This document shows, piece by piece, positions 1 to 5,943 of a stretch of DNA of 11,897 bases. The number at the start of each line of letters is the position of its first letter. Positions within the stretch are counted from its first letter, which is position 1. Under the pieces are notes generated by a model. That model was not told the DNA's origin, searched no databases, and saw only the letters and a list, made by a program, of their open reading frames with translations. The stretch is from positions 1 through 11,897 of the forward strand of contig CAZHCK010000078.1 of the NCBI GenBank assembly GCA_964530915.1, read 5' to 3'. The stretch is from Cloacibacterium sp964530915 (GTDB lineage: Bacteria; Bacteroidota; Bacteroidia; Flavobacteriales; Weeksellaceae). The translations under genes and the position numbers were made by a program.

Positions 1-29
1 AAATATAACACTCCAAAAATTCAAATTGA

Positions 30-37
30 TAATTTTG
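30..37 (+). promoter_or_regulatory. Candidate promoter -7 element of rpoN
   Basis: TAATTTTG matches the Bacteroidota housekeeping -7 consensus TAnnTTTG exactly and lies 19 bases before the rpoN ATG. It would give a very short leader. No TTTG -33 element is visible in the few upstream bases available. The element sits inside an imperfect palindrome (arms 17-25 and 34-42). In such A/T-rich DNA a chance match is possible. Confidence 0.45.
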
Positions 38-56
38 AATTTCTAAATAATAAACA

Positions 57-1523
57 ATGCTCAAACAAAACCTACAAATAAAATTAGGACAAAAATTAGC
101 TCCTCAGCAAATTCAGTTGATGAAGTTGATACAGCTTCACACGCTTGAATTTCAGGAAGAGTTAGAGCGTGAGTTAGAAGAAAATCCTGCCTTGGAAGTA
201 GTTAAAGAAGACAGTGGAGATGAGGACGATTTTAGCAGTCTAGATGCAGATTACGAAAGTGAAGGAAGTGAAAGCATAGATACCGATTTTGATGTAGATG
301 AATATTTGTATGATGATGAGCCATCTTATAAAACCGCTTCTAGCAATTATTCTGCAGATGACGAAGATTTTGATAACGAAAGTTTATTAACAGAAGGTCA
401 GTCTTTGTATGATTATTTGATGGAGCAAATTCACTTGTCTAGTATAGACGATGAAGACCTGAAAATTGCAGAGTATATAATCGGAAATCTAGATAATGAT
501 GGGTATTTGAGACGTGAGATTAAAGCTATTGTAGATGATTTGGCTTTTTCTCAAGGAATTTATACCACTCAGGAAAAAGTAAAAGAAATTCTAGAAAATT
601 ATGTTCAAAAGCTTGATCCAGCTGGAGTAGGAGCGAGAGATTTACAAGAATGTCTTTTATTGCAAATTGAGAAAAAAGTAAGCAGAGATCAATCGGTGAT
701 TTTAGCGGGTAATATTTTAAGACATCAGTTTGATGCTTTAACCAATAAACATTACGGTAAAATCATCAATAAATATGATATAGAAGAAGAAGATTTAAAA
801 GATGCATTGGAAGTGATTTATAAATTGTCTCCAAAAGTAGGTGGCAATTTTGATACACAAACCATAACCATCAATCAAGAAATTATTCCAGATTTTGTGA
901 TTCAAATAAAAGATGGACAAGTTTTACCGCTTCTGAACAGTAGAAATGCACCTACACTTAGAGTTTCTGAGGAATACAAAGAAATTTTAAGCACCTATTC
1001 TCATGATAAAAACTCTGCGGAACATAAACAAGCCGCACTTTTCATCAAACAAAAGCTAGATGCTGCAAAATGGTACATAGATGCCATTAACCAGAGACAA
1101 AATACCCTGATGCAAACCATTTCTGCAATTGTAAAATTACAGAAAGAATATTTCTTAACCGGAGATGAAAAAAACATTAAACCGATGATTCTGAAAGATG
1201 TAGCAGATATCACAGGATTTGATATTTCTACGATTTCTAGAGTGGTGAAAAGCAAATATGCAGACACGCCAAGTGGAATTATTTTGCTTAAAAACTTATT
1301 CTCAGATTCATTGACCAATGATGATGGCGAAGAAGTTTCGACCAAGGAAATTAAAAATCATTTGCAAGAAGTCATCAGTCATGAAGACAAGAGAAAACCA
1401 TTGACAGACGATGCTTTGGTAGATGTTTTGAAGGAAAAAGGATACAACATTGCCAGAAGAACCATTGCGAAATACAGAGAACAACTCAATATTCCAGTCG
1501 CGAGATTGAGAAAAGAATTATAA
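57..1523 (+). CDS. rpoN: RNA polymerase sigma-54 factor RpoN
   Basis: This is the alternative sigma factor that directs core RNA polymerase to -24/-12 promoters and needs an AAA+ activator to open DNA. The 488-residue protein shows the full family order. A glutamine/leucine-rich region I (about residues 1-47, with LAPQQIQLMKLIQL) is followed by a strongly acidic linker (about 50-107), then the core-binding domain (about 115-350). A helix-turn-helix follows around 379-401 (LKDVADITGFDISTISRVVK). The signature RpoN box ARRTIAKYRE at 466-475 differs from the E. coli form (ARRTVAKYRE) by a single Ile/Val change. The length is normal and nothing is broken. The ATG at 57 opens directly into region I, which supports that start. 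The gene is followed within 10 bases by a hairpin terminator, so it is probably the last or only gene of its transcript. Its activators are not in this window. Confidence 0.97.
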   Translation: MLKQNLQIKLGQKLAPQQIQLMKLIQLHTLEFQEELERELEENPALEVVKEDSGDEDDFSSLDADYESEGSESIDTDFDVDEYLYDDEPSYKTASSNYSADDEDFDNESLLTEGQSLYDYLMEQIHLSSIDDEDLKIAEYIIGNLDNDGYLRREIKAIVDDLAFSQGIYTTQEKVKEILENYVQKLDPAGVGARDLQECLLLQIEKKVSRDQSVILAGNILRHQFDALTNKHYGKIINKYDIEEEDLKDALEVIYKLSPKVGGNFDTQTITINQEIIPDFVIQIKDGQVLPLLNSRNAPTLRVSEEYKEILSTYSHDKNSAEHKQAALFIKQKLDAAKWYIDAINQRQNTLMQTISAIVKLQKEYFLTGDEKNIKPMILKDVADITGFDISTISRVVKSKYADTPSGIILLKNLFSDSLTNDDGEEVSTKEIKNHLQEVISHEDKRKPLTDDALVDVLKEKGYNIARRTIAKYREQLNIPVARLRKEL

Positions 1524-1527
1524 AAAT

Positions 1528-1558
1528 AAAACCTTCAGTAAATGCTGAAGGTTTTTTT
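1528..1558. terminator. Terminator between rpoN and the convergent membrane-protein gene
   Basis: Stem AACCTTCAG (1530-1538) pairs perfectly with CTGAAGGTT (1545-1553) around a 6-base loop, and a run of seven T follows on the plus strand. The A-rich run before the stem becomes a T tract on the minus strand. The hairpin can therefore serve both rpoN and the minus-strand gene whose stop codon is at 1565-1567. Confidence 0.9.
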
Positions 1559-1564
1559 ATTGCT

Positions 1565-2242
1565 TTATTGTTCTTGTTCTATTTTTTGCAATTGCTCTAG
1601 ATTTCTGCTCAGTCTGCTCATAATAATTCCGTAGACAATTCTGTAATACAGCCAAATCAGGAGAACGCCTAAACCAATACTAATCACAATTCCAGTGATA
1701 AATCCTATCAAAGTGGCTTGGTTTAAATGAATGTTTTGAGCTTGAAGCACATTCATAATGAAATAAGTAATAATACCCGAAAAAACAATCAATAAGCCAA
1801 TATTGGTGAAGATAAATAAGTTGACCGTTCTTTTGAACTTAATAATCTGAAGAATAAAATTTTTCAAATTGCATTCTACCTTAATTTTTAGGTAATTTCT
1901 GTAAAAAAGAAAAACAAAAATCGCTGTAATCAGTAAACTGAAAACTTTTAAGGCAAAATAAAGATGCTCAAAATTCATTTCTACATTATCATTCATTTGC
2001 ACGCCCAGTTTTTCTAAAATATTAGTAAAACTATTGCTTCTTTGAGTAGAAAAAATCGTACAAATCCCAACGATGGCGAAAAATAAAAATTCTGCCAAAC
2101 TAATCCAGAAAATATATTTCACATAGTTGGTAGATTTTTTATTGAGCATTCCTTCTATTTCAGACGTGTTATATACATCAGAAACGGGTTGTTCCTGCCA
2201 AGATTTTTTAAATTGGTCTATATTGAAATCTTCATTAAGCAT
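1565..2242 (-). CDS. Four-helix membrane protein translationally coupled to an ECF sigma factor (candidate anti-sigma partner)
   Basis: This is a 225-residue protein I cannot assign to a named family. A soluble acidic N-terminus (about 1-40) is followed by four predicted membrane helices at about 43-64, 94-114, 141-165 and 178-206. A short charged tail (210-225, rich in Q and E) ends it. There is no signal peptide, so the N-terminus is probably cytoplasmic. The start codon overlaps the end of the upstream ECF sigma gene by 8 bases, a layout that couples translation of the two. Sigma factors of this type are often paired with a membrane-anchored anti-sigma protein, and a cytoplasmic N-terminus on a membrane anchor fits that role. 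The fold does not show a recognisable zinc-binding anti-sigma motif (HxxxCxxC), so the function is an inference from context. The gene ends facing rpoN across a shared terminator. Confidence 0.85.
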   Translation of the reverse strand: MLNEDFNIDQFKKSWQEQPVSDVYNTSEIEGMLNKKSTNYVKYIFWISLAEFLFFAIVGICTIFSTQRSNSFTNILEKLGVQMNDNVEMNFEHLYFALKVFSLLITAIFVFLFYRNYLKIKVECNLKNFILQIIKFKRTVNLFIFTNIGLLIVFSGIITYFIMNVLQAQNIHLNQATLIGFITGIVISIGLGVLLIWLYYRIVYGIIMSRLSRNLEQLQKIEQEQ

Positions 2243-2729
2243 GTTGAGTCATCAATTCTTTAAGCGTTTTTTTGAGTCTGTTCATTTTTACACGGGCATT
2301 TACTTCCGTAATCCCTAAATTTTCTGCAATATCACGGTAAGGTAAATCGTCTAAATACATCATCACAATCGCACGTTCTACTTTTGGGAGCATTTTAATC
2401 ACCTTATAAAGCAGAGTGATTTGTTGTTGCTTTTCGTCATCATCTTCCACATAATCTCTGTGGTGAAAATCCATCAACTCATCAGTTTGAGGAGATTTTG
2501 TTTTTTTTCGGAAAAGCGTAATTGCCGTATTGAGCGCTACTCTGTACATCCAAGTAGAAATTTTGGACTGTCCTTTGAATGAGTCGTAACTGCGCCAAAG
2601 TTGTAACACAATTTCTTGAAAAAGATCCTGTTCATCTTCCAGAGAATTGGTATATAATCTGGAGACTTTTATGATAAGCCCCTGATTTTCCTTTACCAAC
2701 TTAGAAAATTCTTTTTGTTTAGAATCCAA
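2235..2729 (-). CDS. ECF-type RNA polymerase sigma factor
   Basis: This is a sigma-70 family extracytoplasmic-function sigma factor of about 164 residues from the TTG start chosen here. Region 2 spans about 8-75 and includes DEQDLFQEIVLQLWRSYDSF (core binding) and STWMYRVALNTAITLFRKK (-10 recognition). A charged linker (80-102) leads to region 4 at about 105-155, with LPKVERAIVMMYLDDLPYRDIAENLGIT and the helix-turn-helix NARVKMNRLKKTL. The open frame continues upstream to 2879, but it holds no ATG before region 2. Its upstream 50 codons translate repeat-like DNA (VILSGVEES and similar). TTG at 2729 gives MDSKQKEF, which suits the usual start of the family, and a near-consensus -7 element lies just upstream. 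The gene overlaps the following membrane-protein gene by 8 bases. Function is clear; the exact start is uncertain. Confidence 0.88.
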   Translation of the reverse strand: MDSKQKEFSKLVKENQGLIIKVSRLYTNSLEDEQDLFQEIVLQLWRSYDSFKGQSKISTWMYRVALNTAITLFRKKTKSPQTDELMDFHHRDYVEDDDEKQQQITLLYKVIKMLPKVERAIVMMYLDDLPYRDIAENLGITEVNARVKMNRLKKTLKELMTQHA

Positions 2730-2748
2730 TTTTTCAGAAATTAAAGAA

Positions 2749-2756
2749 CGAAGATA
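2749..2756 (-). promoter_or_regulatory. Possible -7 element for the ECF sigma gene
   Basis: On the minus strand TATCTTCG matches TAnnTTTG at all but one position and lies about 19 bases before the proposed TTG start at 2729. The nearest TTTTG upstream is about 25 bases away, slightly beyond the usual spacing. The support is weak. Confidence 0.3.
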
Positions 2757-2844
2757 AGAAAATGCGCTAATTAATGGATGCCAAAACGTAATTTTTTTCT
2801 TGGGCGCCAAATTCTTCGTTCCGCTCTCGCTTTTTTGTTTTTTA

Positions 2845-2916
2845 GATTCCTCGACTCCGCTCAGAATGACAAAAAACAAAAAGAGCTCCGCTCAACTCGG
2901 GGCGCAACTCAGAATC
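2845..2916. repeat. Repeat-like segment with CTCCGCTCA words
   Basis: The word CTCCGCTCA occurs twice (from about 2855 and 2885). It sits in an otherwise unusually G/C-rich patch containing GACTCCGCTCAGAATGAC and AACTCAGAATCC. The minus-strand translation reads VILSGVEES, a string I associate with a repeat scattered through flavobacterial genomes. It lies upstream of the proposed ECF sigma start and supplies the spurious 5' extension of that frame. Dispersed copies cannot be checked within this window. Confidence 0.5.
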
Positions 2917-2968
2917 CTTTTGGATTTTTAGTACAATATTTTCACAAAAGAAACCTTTTCAACTTTTC

Positions 2969-3004
2969 ATTATCACATCATCACATGACCAAATTATCAC
3001 ATCA
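2969..3004. repeat. Direct repeat ATTATCACATCA beside the rnpB promoter
   Basis: The 12-base word ATTATCACATCA occurs exactly at 2969-2980 and 2993-3004, 24 bases apart, with a partial third word (ATCACATGA) between them. The array ends 8 bases before the rnpB -7 element. It has the look of a low-complexity dispersed word repeat, but its position would also suit a regulatory site. Confidence 0.6.
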
Positions 3005-3012
3005 AATTTCCG

Positions 3013-3020
3013 TATCTTTG
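3013..3020 (+). promoter_or_regulatory. rnpB promoter -7 element
   Basis: TATCTTTG matches TAnnTTTG perfectly. It ends 4 bases before the predicted 5' end of the RNase P RNA, the expected distance to a transcription start. No clear TTTG -33 element is seen; the repeat array occupies that position. Confidence 0.75.
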
Positions 3021-3024
3021 CACT

Positions 3025-3356
3025 CCACGAGAAAAACAGCTTGTTGATTCCAAGAAATTGGGGTAGGAAAGTCCGGACATCACAGAGCAGCATAAAGGTT
3101 AACAACCTTCCGTCGTGAGACGAGGACAAGTGCAACAGAAAGCAAGTACAGTTCGGCTGTAGTGAAACCAGGTAAACTCTATGCGATGCAATGGTAAGTA
3201 TATCGATGCTTTTTAGAGCAATCTAAGAATAGGAGTAGCTCGCTCCGAAAATCGAGGGGTAACCAGCTCAAGGTTTGTAGTAATGTAAACCGTAGATAAA
3301 TAACAAGCGTCCCGTTTCATCGGGAAACAGAATCCGGCTTATCGTTTTTCTCGTGG
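3025..3356 (+). ncRNA. rnpB: RNase P RNA, bacterial class A
   Basis: This is the catalytic RNA of RNase P, which removes 5' leaders from tRNA precursors. The ends form the P1 helix: CCACGAGAAAAAC at 3025-3037 is exactly complementary to GTTTTTCTCGTGG at 3344-3356. The conserved core is present, with GAAAGTCCGGAC at 3067-3078, a GCAACAGAAAGCAAG stretch around 3132-3146, AGATAAATAACAAGCG around 3294-3309, and ACAGAATCCGGCTTAT at 3327-3342. A small CCCG/CGGG hairpin lies near 3311-3324. The length of about 332 nt is normal for class A. Transcription direction is set by the perfect -7 element just upstream. No separate terminator is obvious, but the 3' strand of P1 is followed by a T-rich stretch that could act as one. 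Ends are accurate to a few bases. Confidence 0.95.
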
Positions 3357-3502
3357 TTTCTTTTGTAATTTTATAAATTCAGGAATTAGAATTTGTCCAC
3401 ATTTTTTTATTGATTCTATTGGATAAAAAGTTTTAAAATTTTTAGGGTTTTATATAAAATATCTTTGTGATCAAAAATAATTTCAAGTTCACCAATTTTT
3501 TT

Positions 3503-3790
3503 TTAATTGCTATACTCAATTATATTTAATTTTAAAATTTCTCCTTTTTCAATATAAAACTTATAATTTTGCTCACTAAATTCGCCACCATCATTTCCTT
3601 CTATTAGAACTAATTCCTTATTGGAAAAGAAACTATCTGCATTACCAATACAAGTTTTACTATCTAATATTGATATTTTTTGTAATTTTTCTTCAAATTT
3701 TAATTTATCAATATTTTTAAAATAGTCATTGTTTTTATTTTGTGAGTAAATAATATTCACACCAAATATTAATAAGAATATTAACTTCAT
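3503..3790 (-). CDS. Small exported protein of unknown function
   Basis: The 95-residue product begins with a short signal peptide (about 1-16, MKLIFLLIFGVNIIYSQ), so the mature protein is probably periplasmic or surface-exposed. The remainder is lysine- and glutamate-rich in the middle (DYFKNIDKLKFEEKLQK). It ends in a likely beta-strand pattern (ELVLIEGNDGGEFSEQ, then YKFYIEKGEILKLNIIEY), with a single cysteine near residue 47. I do not recognise the family. The start is an ATG 6 bases after the stop of the upstream exported-protein gene on the same strand, which suggests co-transcription. Its DNA is more A/T-rich than its neighbours. It may be a short accessory gene or the remains of a longer one; no frameshift is evident. 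Confidence 0.75.
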   Translation of the reverse strand: MKLIFLLIFGVNIIYSQNKNNDYFKNIDKLKFEEKLQKISILDSKTCIGNADSFFSNKELVLIEGNDGGEFSEQNYKFYIEKGEILKLNIIEYSN

Positions 3791-3796
3791 AAAGTA

Positions 3797-4318
3797 TTAC
3801 TTTTTAAACCTAAATCCATTAAAATAAATCTCCTGAAAATTAATGTTCACTTCTTTTTTAGAAGCCACATACATTACCGCAATCATCGATGGGTTCGTCC
3901 AAGATTTTACCTTGTATTTTGTGCCATCTTCAGTTTCGGCATATTCTAAAATTCCTTTTACATCAGGTTGGTTTTGCAAAGTATGTCCTTTCTCAAAATC
4001 TGTCTTTTTAGAAAATTTAAATACATTTTCATTCAAGAAATGGACATAAGATTCCATCAAAGCTTCAGGATTTTGGTTAGTTTTTGCCGTTTCCTCAGCT
4101 AGACGAATAATAATTGCACCATATTCTACTTCACCAAAAATCACAGAAGTTAAGTAGATTTCACTTTTATCTTCAGAAAGAGATTTTTCCCAAGTGGGAA
4201 CTGCTGGTAAATAGAGTTGAGCACCGGTTTCGGCGACATCATATTTCGCAAATCTGGGAACTTGTGCCATTGCAAAAATCCCTAAAAACAATACCAAAAC
4301 CGAAATGTATTTTTTCAT
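3797..4318 (-). CDS. Exported protein of unknown function (173 residues)
   Basis: A clear signal peptide (about 1-19, MKKYISVLVLFLGIFAMA, cleavage before Gln-Val) is followed by a soluble domain of about 150 residues with alternating strands and one helix (about 78-100, TNQNPEALMESYVHFLNENV). There are no cysteines after the signal, so it is not a lipoprotein. The open frame reaches back to 4537, but the upstream 73 codons overlap ppk2 and translate the hexamer repeat as alternating Lys/Glu-Val. The ATG at 4318, immediately followed by the signal peptide, is therefore the real start. The gene lies 56 bases after ppk2 and 6 bases before the next small exported protein, so it is probably transcribed from upstream. 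I cannot name the family. Confidence 0.88.
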   Translation of the reverse strand: MKKYISVLVLFLGIFAMAQVPRFAKYDVAETGAQLYLPAVPTWEKSLSEDKSEIYLTSVIFGEVEYGAIIIRLAEETAKTNQNPEALMESYVHFLNENVFKFSKKTDFEKGHTLQNQPDVKGILEYAETEDGTKYKVKSWTNPSMIAVMYVASKKEVNINFQEIYFNGFRFKK

Positions 4319-4348
4319 AAAATTATTTTTTTGAATGATTCTCTTAAT

Positions 4349-4378
4349 CTCTACCTCTACCTTTACCTTTACCTCTAC
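4349..4378. repeat. Hexanucleotide tandem repeat (CTYTAC)5
   Basis: Five consecutive units CTCTAC, CTCTAC, CTTTAC, CTTTAC, CTCTAC cover 30 bases. On the minus strand this reads GTARAG. The first minus-strand unit supplies the TAG stop codon of ppk2 (4375-4377), and the rest lies in the gap before the next gene. Unit number could vary by slippage. Confidence 0.85.
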
Positions 4379-5253
4379 TTCTCGCTTTCCAACAGTTTTT
4401 TGGCATCGTCTAATCCTGCTCTCTCTTCTTCTGAAAGTGTAGGATATTGCAGATTCATTTTTTCCAGCGTTTCTATAATGATTTGTATAGCCGCCACTCT
4501 GGCAAACCATTTTTGATCTGCAGGAATCACAAACCAAGGTGCGTGATCTTTACTGGTTTCAGAAATGGCTTCTTCGTAAGCCTTCATATATTGGTCGAAA
4601 ACGGCACGTTCTTTTAAATCACCAATAGAAAATTTCCAGTTTTTTTCTTGCTCAGCAATTCGGTCTAGGAAACGTTTTTTCTGCTCTTCTTTGGAAACGT
4701 GGAGGAAAATTTTCACGATTTTTGTACCATTTCTTGAGATATGTTTTTCAAAATCTTTGATGCTTTCGTATCTATTTTTCCAGAATTTTTCATTGATTTC
4801 GTCAGTAGATTTCCAAACTTTTTCGCTTAGATTATATTCAGGATGCACTTTACACACCAAAACACTTTCGTAATGACTTCGGTTGAAAATCCCTATTTTT
4901 CCTTTTTCTGGTAAAGCCAAATAATGCCTCCAGATGAAATCATGATTGTATTCTTTAGAAGTTGGCGTTTTAAAACTGGTCACTTCACAACCTTGCGGAT
5001 TTACTCCACCGAAAACATGTTCTATCAAACTGTCTTTTCCGGCAGCATCCATCGCTTGTATCACTACCAAAAGTGATTGACTGCCATCTGCGTAAAGCTT
5101 TTCTTGAAGTTCATAGAGTTTTTTCTTCTCCGCATCTAGCATTTTTTGACCTTCTTCTTTGGTGAGATCGCCTTTATAATCGGTGTTGAAATCTTTGAGA
5201 TTGAATTTTTGAGTTTCTTTAACAAGAAAGTTATCGGTGAAATTGGTGTCCAT
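4375..5253 (-). CDS. ppk2: Polyphosphate:nucleotide phosphotransferase, PPK2 family (class III-like)
   Basis: This enzyme moves phosphate from inorganic polyphosphate to nucleotides. Class III members phosphorylate AMP and ADP, so it probably regenerates ADP/ATP in the cytoplasm. The 292-residue protein carries the P-loop AMDAAGKDS (residues 67-75), with the invariant DxxGK, and the Walker B region GIFNRSHYES (121-130). It also has the PPK2 segments NPQGCEVTSFKTPT, HDFIWRHYLALP and APWFVIPADQKWFARVAA. The pattern (DAAGKD, TSFKxPT, HDFxWR, FNRSxYE, WKFxxGDLKER) resembles Deinococcus-type class III enzymes better than class I; class assignment is from memory of the family. An in-frame TTG at 5274 would add seven residues, but it lies almost at the expected transcription start. 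The ATG at 5253 is preferred. The stop codon lies within a hexamer repeat. Confidence 0.93.
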   Translation of the reverse strand: MDTNFTDNFLVKETQKFNLKDFNTDYKGDLTKEEGQKMLDAEKKKLYELQEKLYADGSQSLLVVIQAMDAAGKDSLIEHVFGGVNPQGCEVTSFKTPTSKEYNHDFIWRHYLALPEKGKIGIFNRSHYESVLVCKVHPEYNLSEKVWKSTDEINEKFWKNRYESIKDFEKHISRNGTKIVKIFLHVSKEEQKKRFLDRIAEQEKNWKFSIGDLKERAVFDQYMKAYEEAISETSKDHAPWFVIPADQKWFARVAAIQIIIETLEKMNLQYPTLSEEERAGLDDAKKLLESEK

Positions 5254-5275
5254 TTTTTGAAAAATTTTGTTCAAC

Positions 5276-5283
5276 TAAAGATA
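5276..5283 (-). promoter_or_regulatory. Candidate -7 element of ppk2
   Basis: Minus-strand TATCTTTA matches TAnnTTTG at every fixed position but the last and lies 22 bases before the ppk2 ATG. It directly follows the terminator of the upstream DUF1573 gene, so ppk2 needs its own promoter about here. No -33 element is seen. Confidence 0.45.
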
Positions 5284-5287
5284 ATAA

Positions 5288-5316
5288 AAAAAACCGACGG
5301 GTTAAAGTCGGTTTTT
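5288..5316 (-). terminator. Terminator of the DUF1573 gene
   Basis: The 8-base stem AAACCGAC (5291-5298) pairs with GTCGGTTT (5307-5314) around an 8-base loop, and flanking A and T runs lengthen it. On the minus strand it ends in a T-rich tract. It lies 21 bases after the DUF1573 stop codon, separating that gene from ppk2. Confidence 0.85.
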
Positions 5317-5337
5317 GTATAATAATTTTAAAAAGAA

Positions 5338-5742
5338 TTATTTTTTAGGAGCTAAAGTTTTTTCTTCAGTTTTAGCATTTGCATCTACTGTTCCTTGGAT
5401 GTATAGAACGACTCTTCCGTTTACTGGATCGTTAGAAAATACATCGATTGATTTTTTGAAAGGTGCAGCATTTGCAGTGTTATAATGAACTTTAATCTGT
5501 GCAGATTTTCCAGGCATAACCGGTTCTTTTGGCCATTCAGAAGCGGTGCAACCACAACCTGGCTGTACGTTAGAAAGGATTAAAGGCTTGTCACCAGTAT
5601 TTTTAAAAGTAAAAACTCTGTTTCCATCTGCATTCACAGGAACAGTACCGTAATCAATAGTTGTTTTTTCAAAAGAAATAGTTTGTGCAGAAGAGAAAAC
5701 AAAACCTCCGATAAGCAACAAACCGCCAATGAATTTTTTCAT
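5338..5742 (-). CDS. DUF1573 exported protein
   Basis: The 134-residue protein has a signal peptide (about 1-19, ending SSAQ) followed by one DUF1573 domain, an immunoglobulin-like beta-sandwich common in exported Bacteroidota proteins. Visible family marks are the opening strand ISFEKTTIDYGTVP (22-35), the FTFKNTGDKPLILSNVQPGCGCT segment with the two cysteines of CGC at 63 and 65, the PGKSAQIKVHYNT strand (77-89), and the IDVFSNDP motif (99-106). The C-terminus is a lysine-rich tail. Molecular function is not established for the family; binding or scaffold roles in the envelope are only guesses. The gene has its own promoter and terminator, so it is probably monocistronic. It is divergent from valS across a 201-base gap that holds promoters for both. 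Confidence 0.92.
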   Translation of the reverse strand: MKKFIGGLLLIGGFVFSSAQTISFEKTTIDYGTVPVNADGNRVFTFKNTGDKPLILSNVQPGCGCTASEWPKEPVMPGKSAQIKVHYNTANAAPFKKSIDVFSNDPVNGRVVLYIQGTVDANAKTEEKTLAPKK

Positions 5743-5774
5743 ATTTAGAAAGTTTTTTGTTGTAAATTAAAGTT

Positions 5775-5809
5775 CAAATTTATAAATAAATTCTGTAATT
5801 AAATCCAAA
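5775..5809 (-). promoter_or_regulatory. Promoter of the DUF1573 gene
   Basis: On the minus strand a TTTG -33 element (5806-5809) is followed after 23 bases by a perfect -7 element TAAATTTG (5775-5782), 32 bases before the ATG. The spacing is at the long end of that reported for Bacteroidota. Confidence 0.65.
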
Positions 5810-5898
5810 TTCTTCTTTTTTATTTTACTTTGTCTGATTCTTATTCCAAAATTCTCAAAAAGAAGAGCTTTAACCATTTAAAAATTCACATTTTATCG

Positions 5899-5906
5899 TA
5901 TTTTTG
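5899..5906 (+). promoter_or_regulatory. Promoter -7 element of valS
   Basis: TATTTTTG is a perfect TAnnTTTG match 37 bases before the valS ATG. No good TTTG is found at the -33 distance; TTTA at 5869-5872 is a poor substitute. Confidence 0.6.
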
Positions 5907-5943
5907 CAAATTACAAGCCAAACTCATTTTTATTTAAAATTTT

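Noticed and set aside
1001..1345. Minus-strand frame of 114 codons inside rpoN
   Set aside because: It is antisense to well-conserved rpoN sequence, and its composition looks like a shadow frame.
2778..3047. Plus-strand open frame of 89 codons across the repeats and the start of rnpB
   Set aside because: It runs through repeat DNA, the rnpB promoter and the RNA 5' end, and has no protein-like features.
4319..4537. Longer N-terminus for the 173-residue exported protein
   Set aside because: The added codons overlap ppk2 and translate the hexamer repeat. The internal ATG at 4318 is followed at once by a signal peptide.
5254..5274. TTG start extending PPK2 by seven residues
   Set aside because: It lies right next to the candidate -7 element, so it would be at or before the transcript start. 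The ATG at 5253 is normal for the family.
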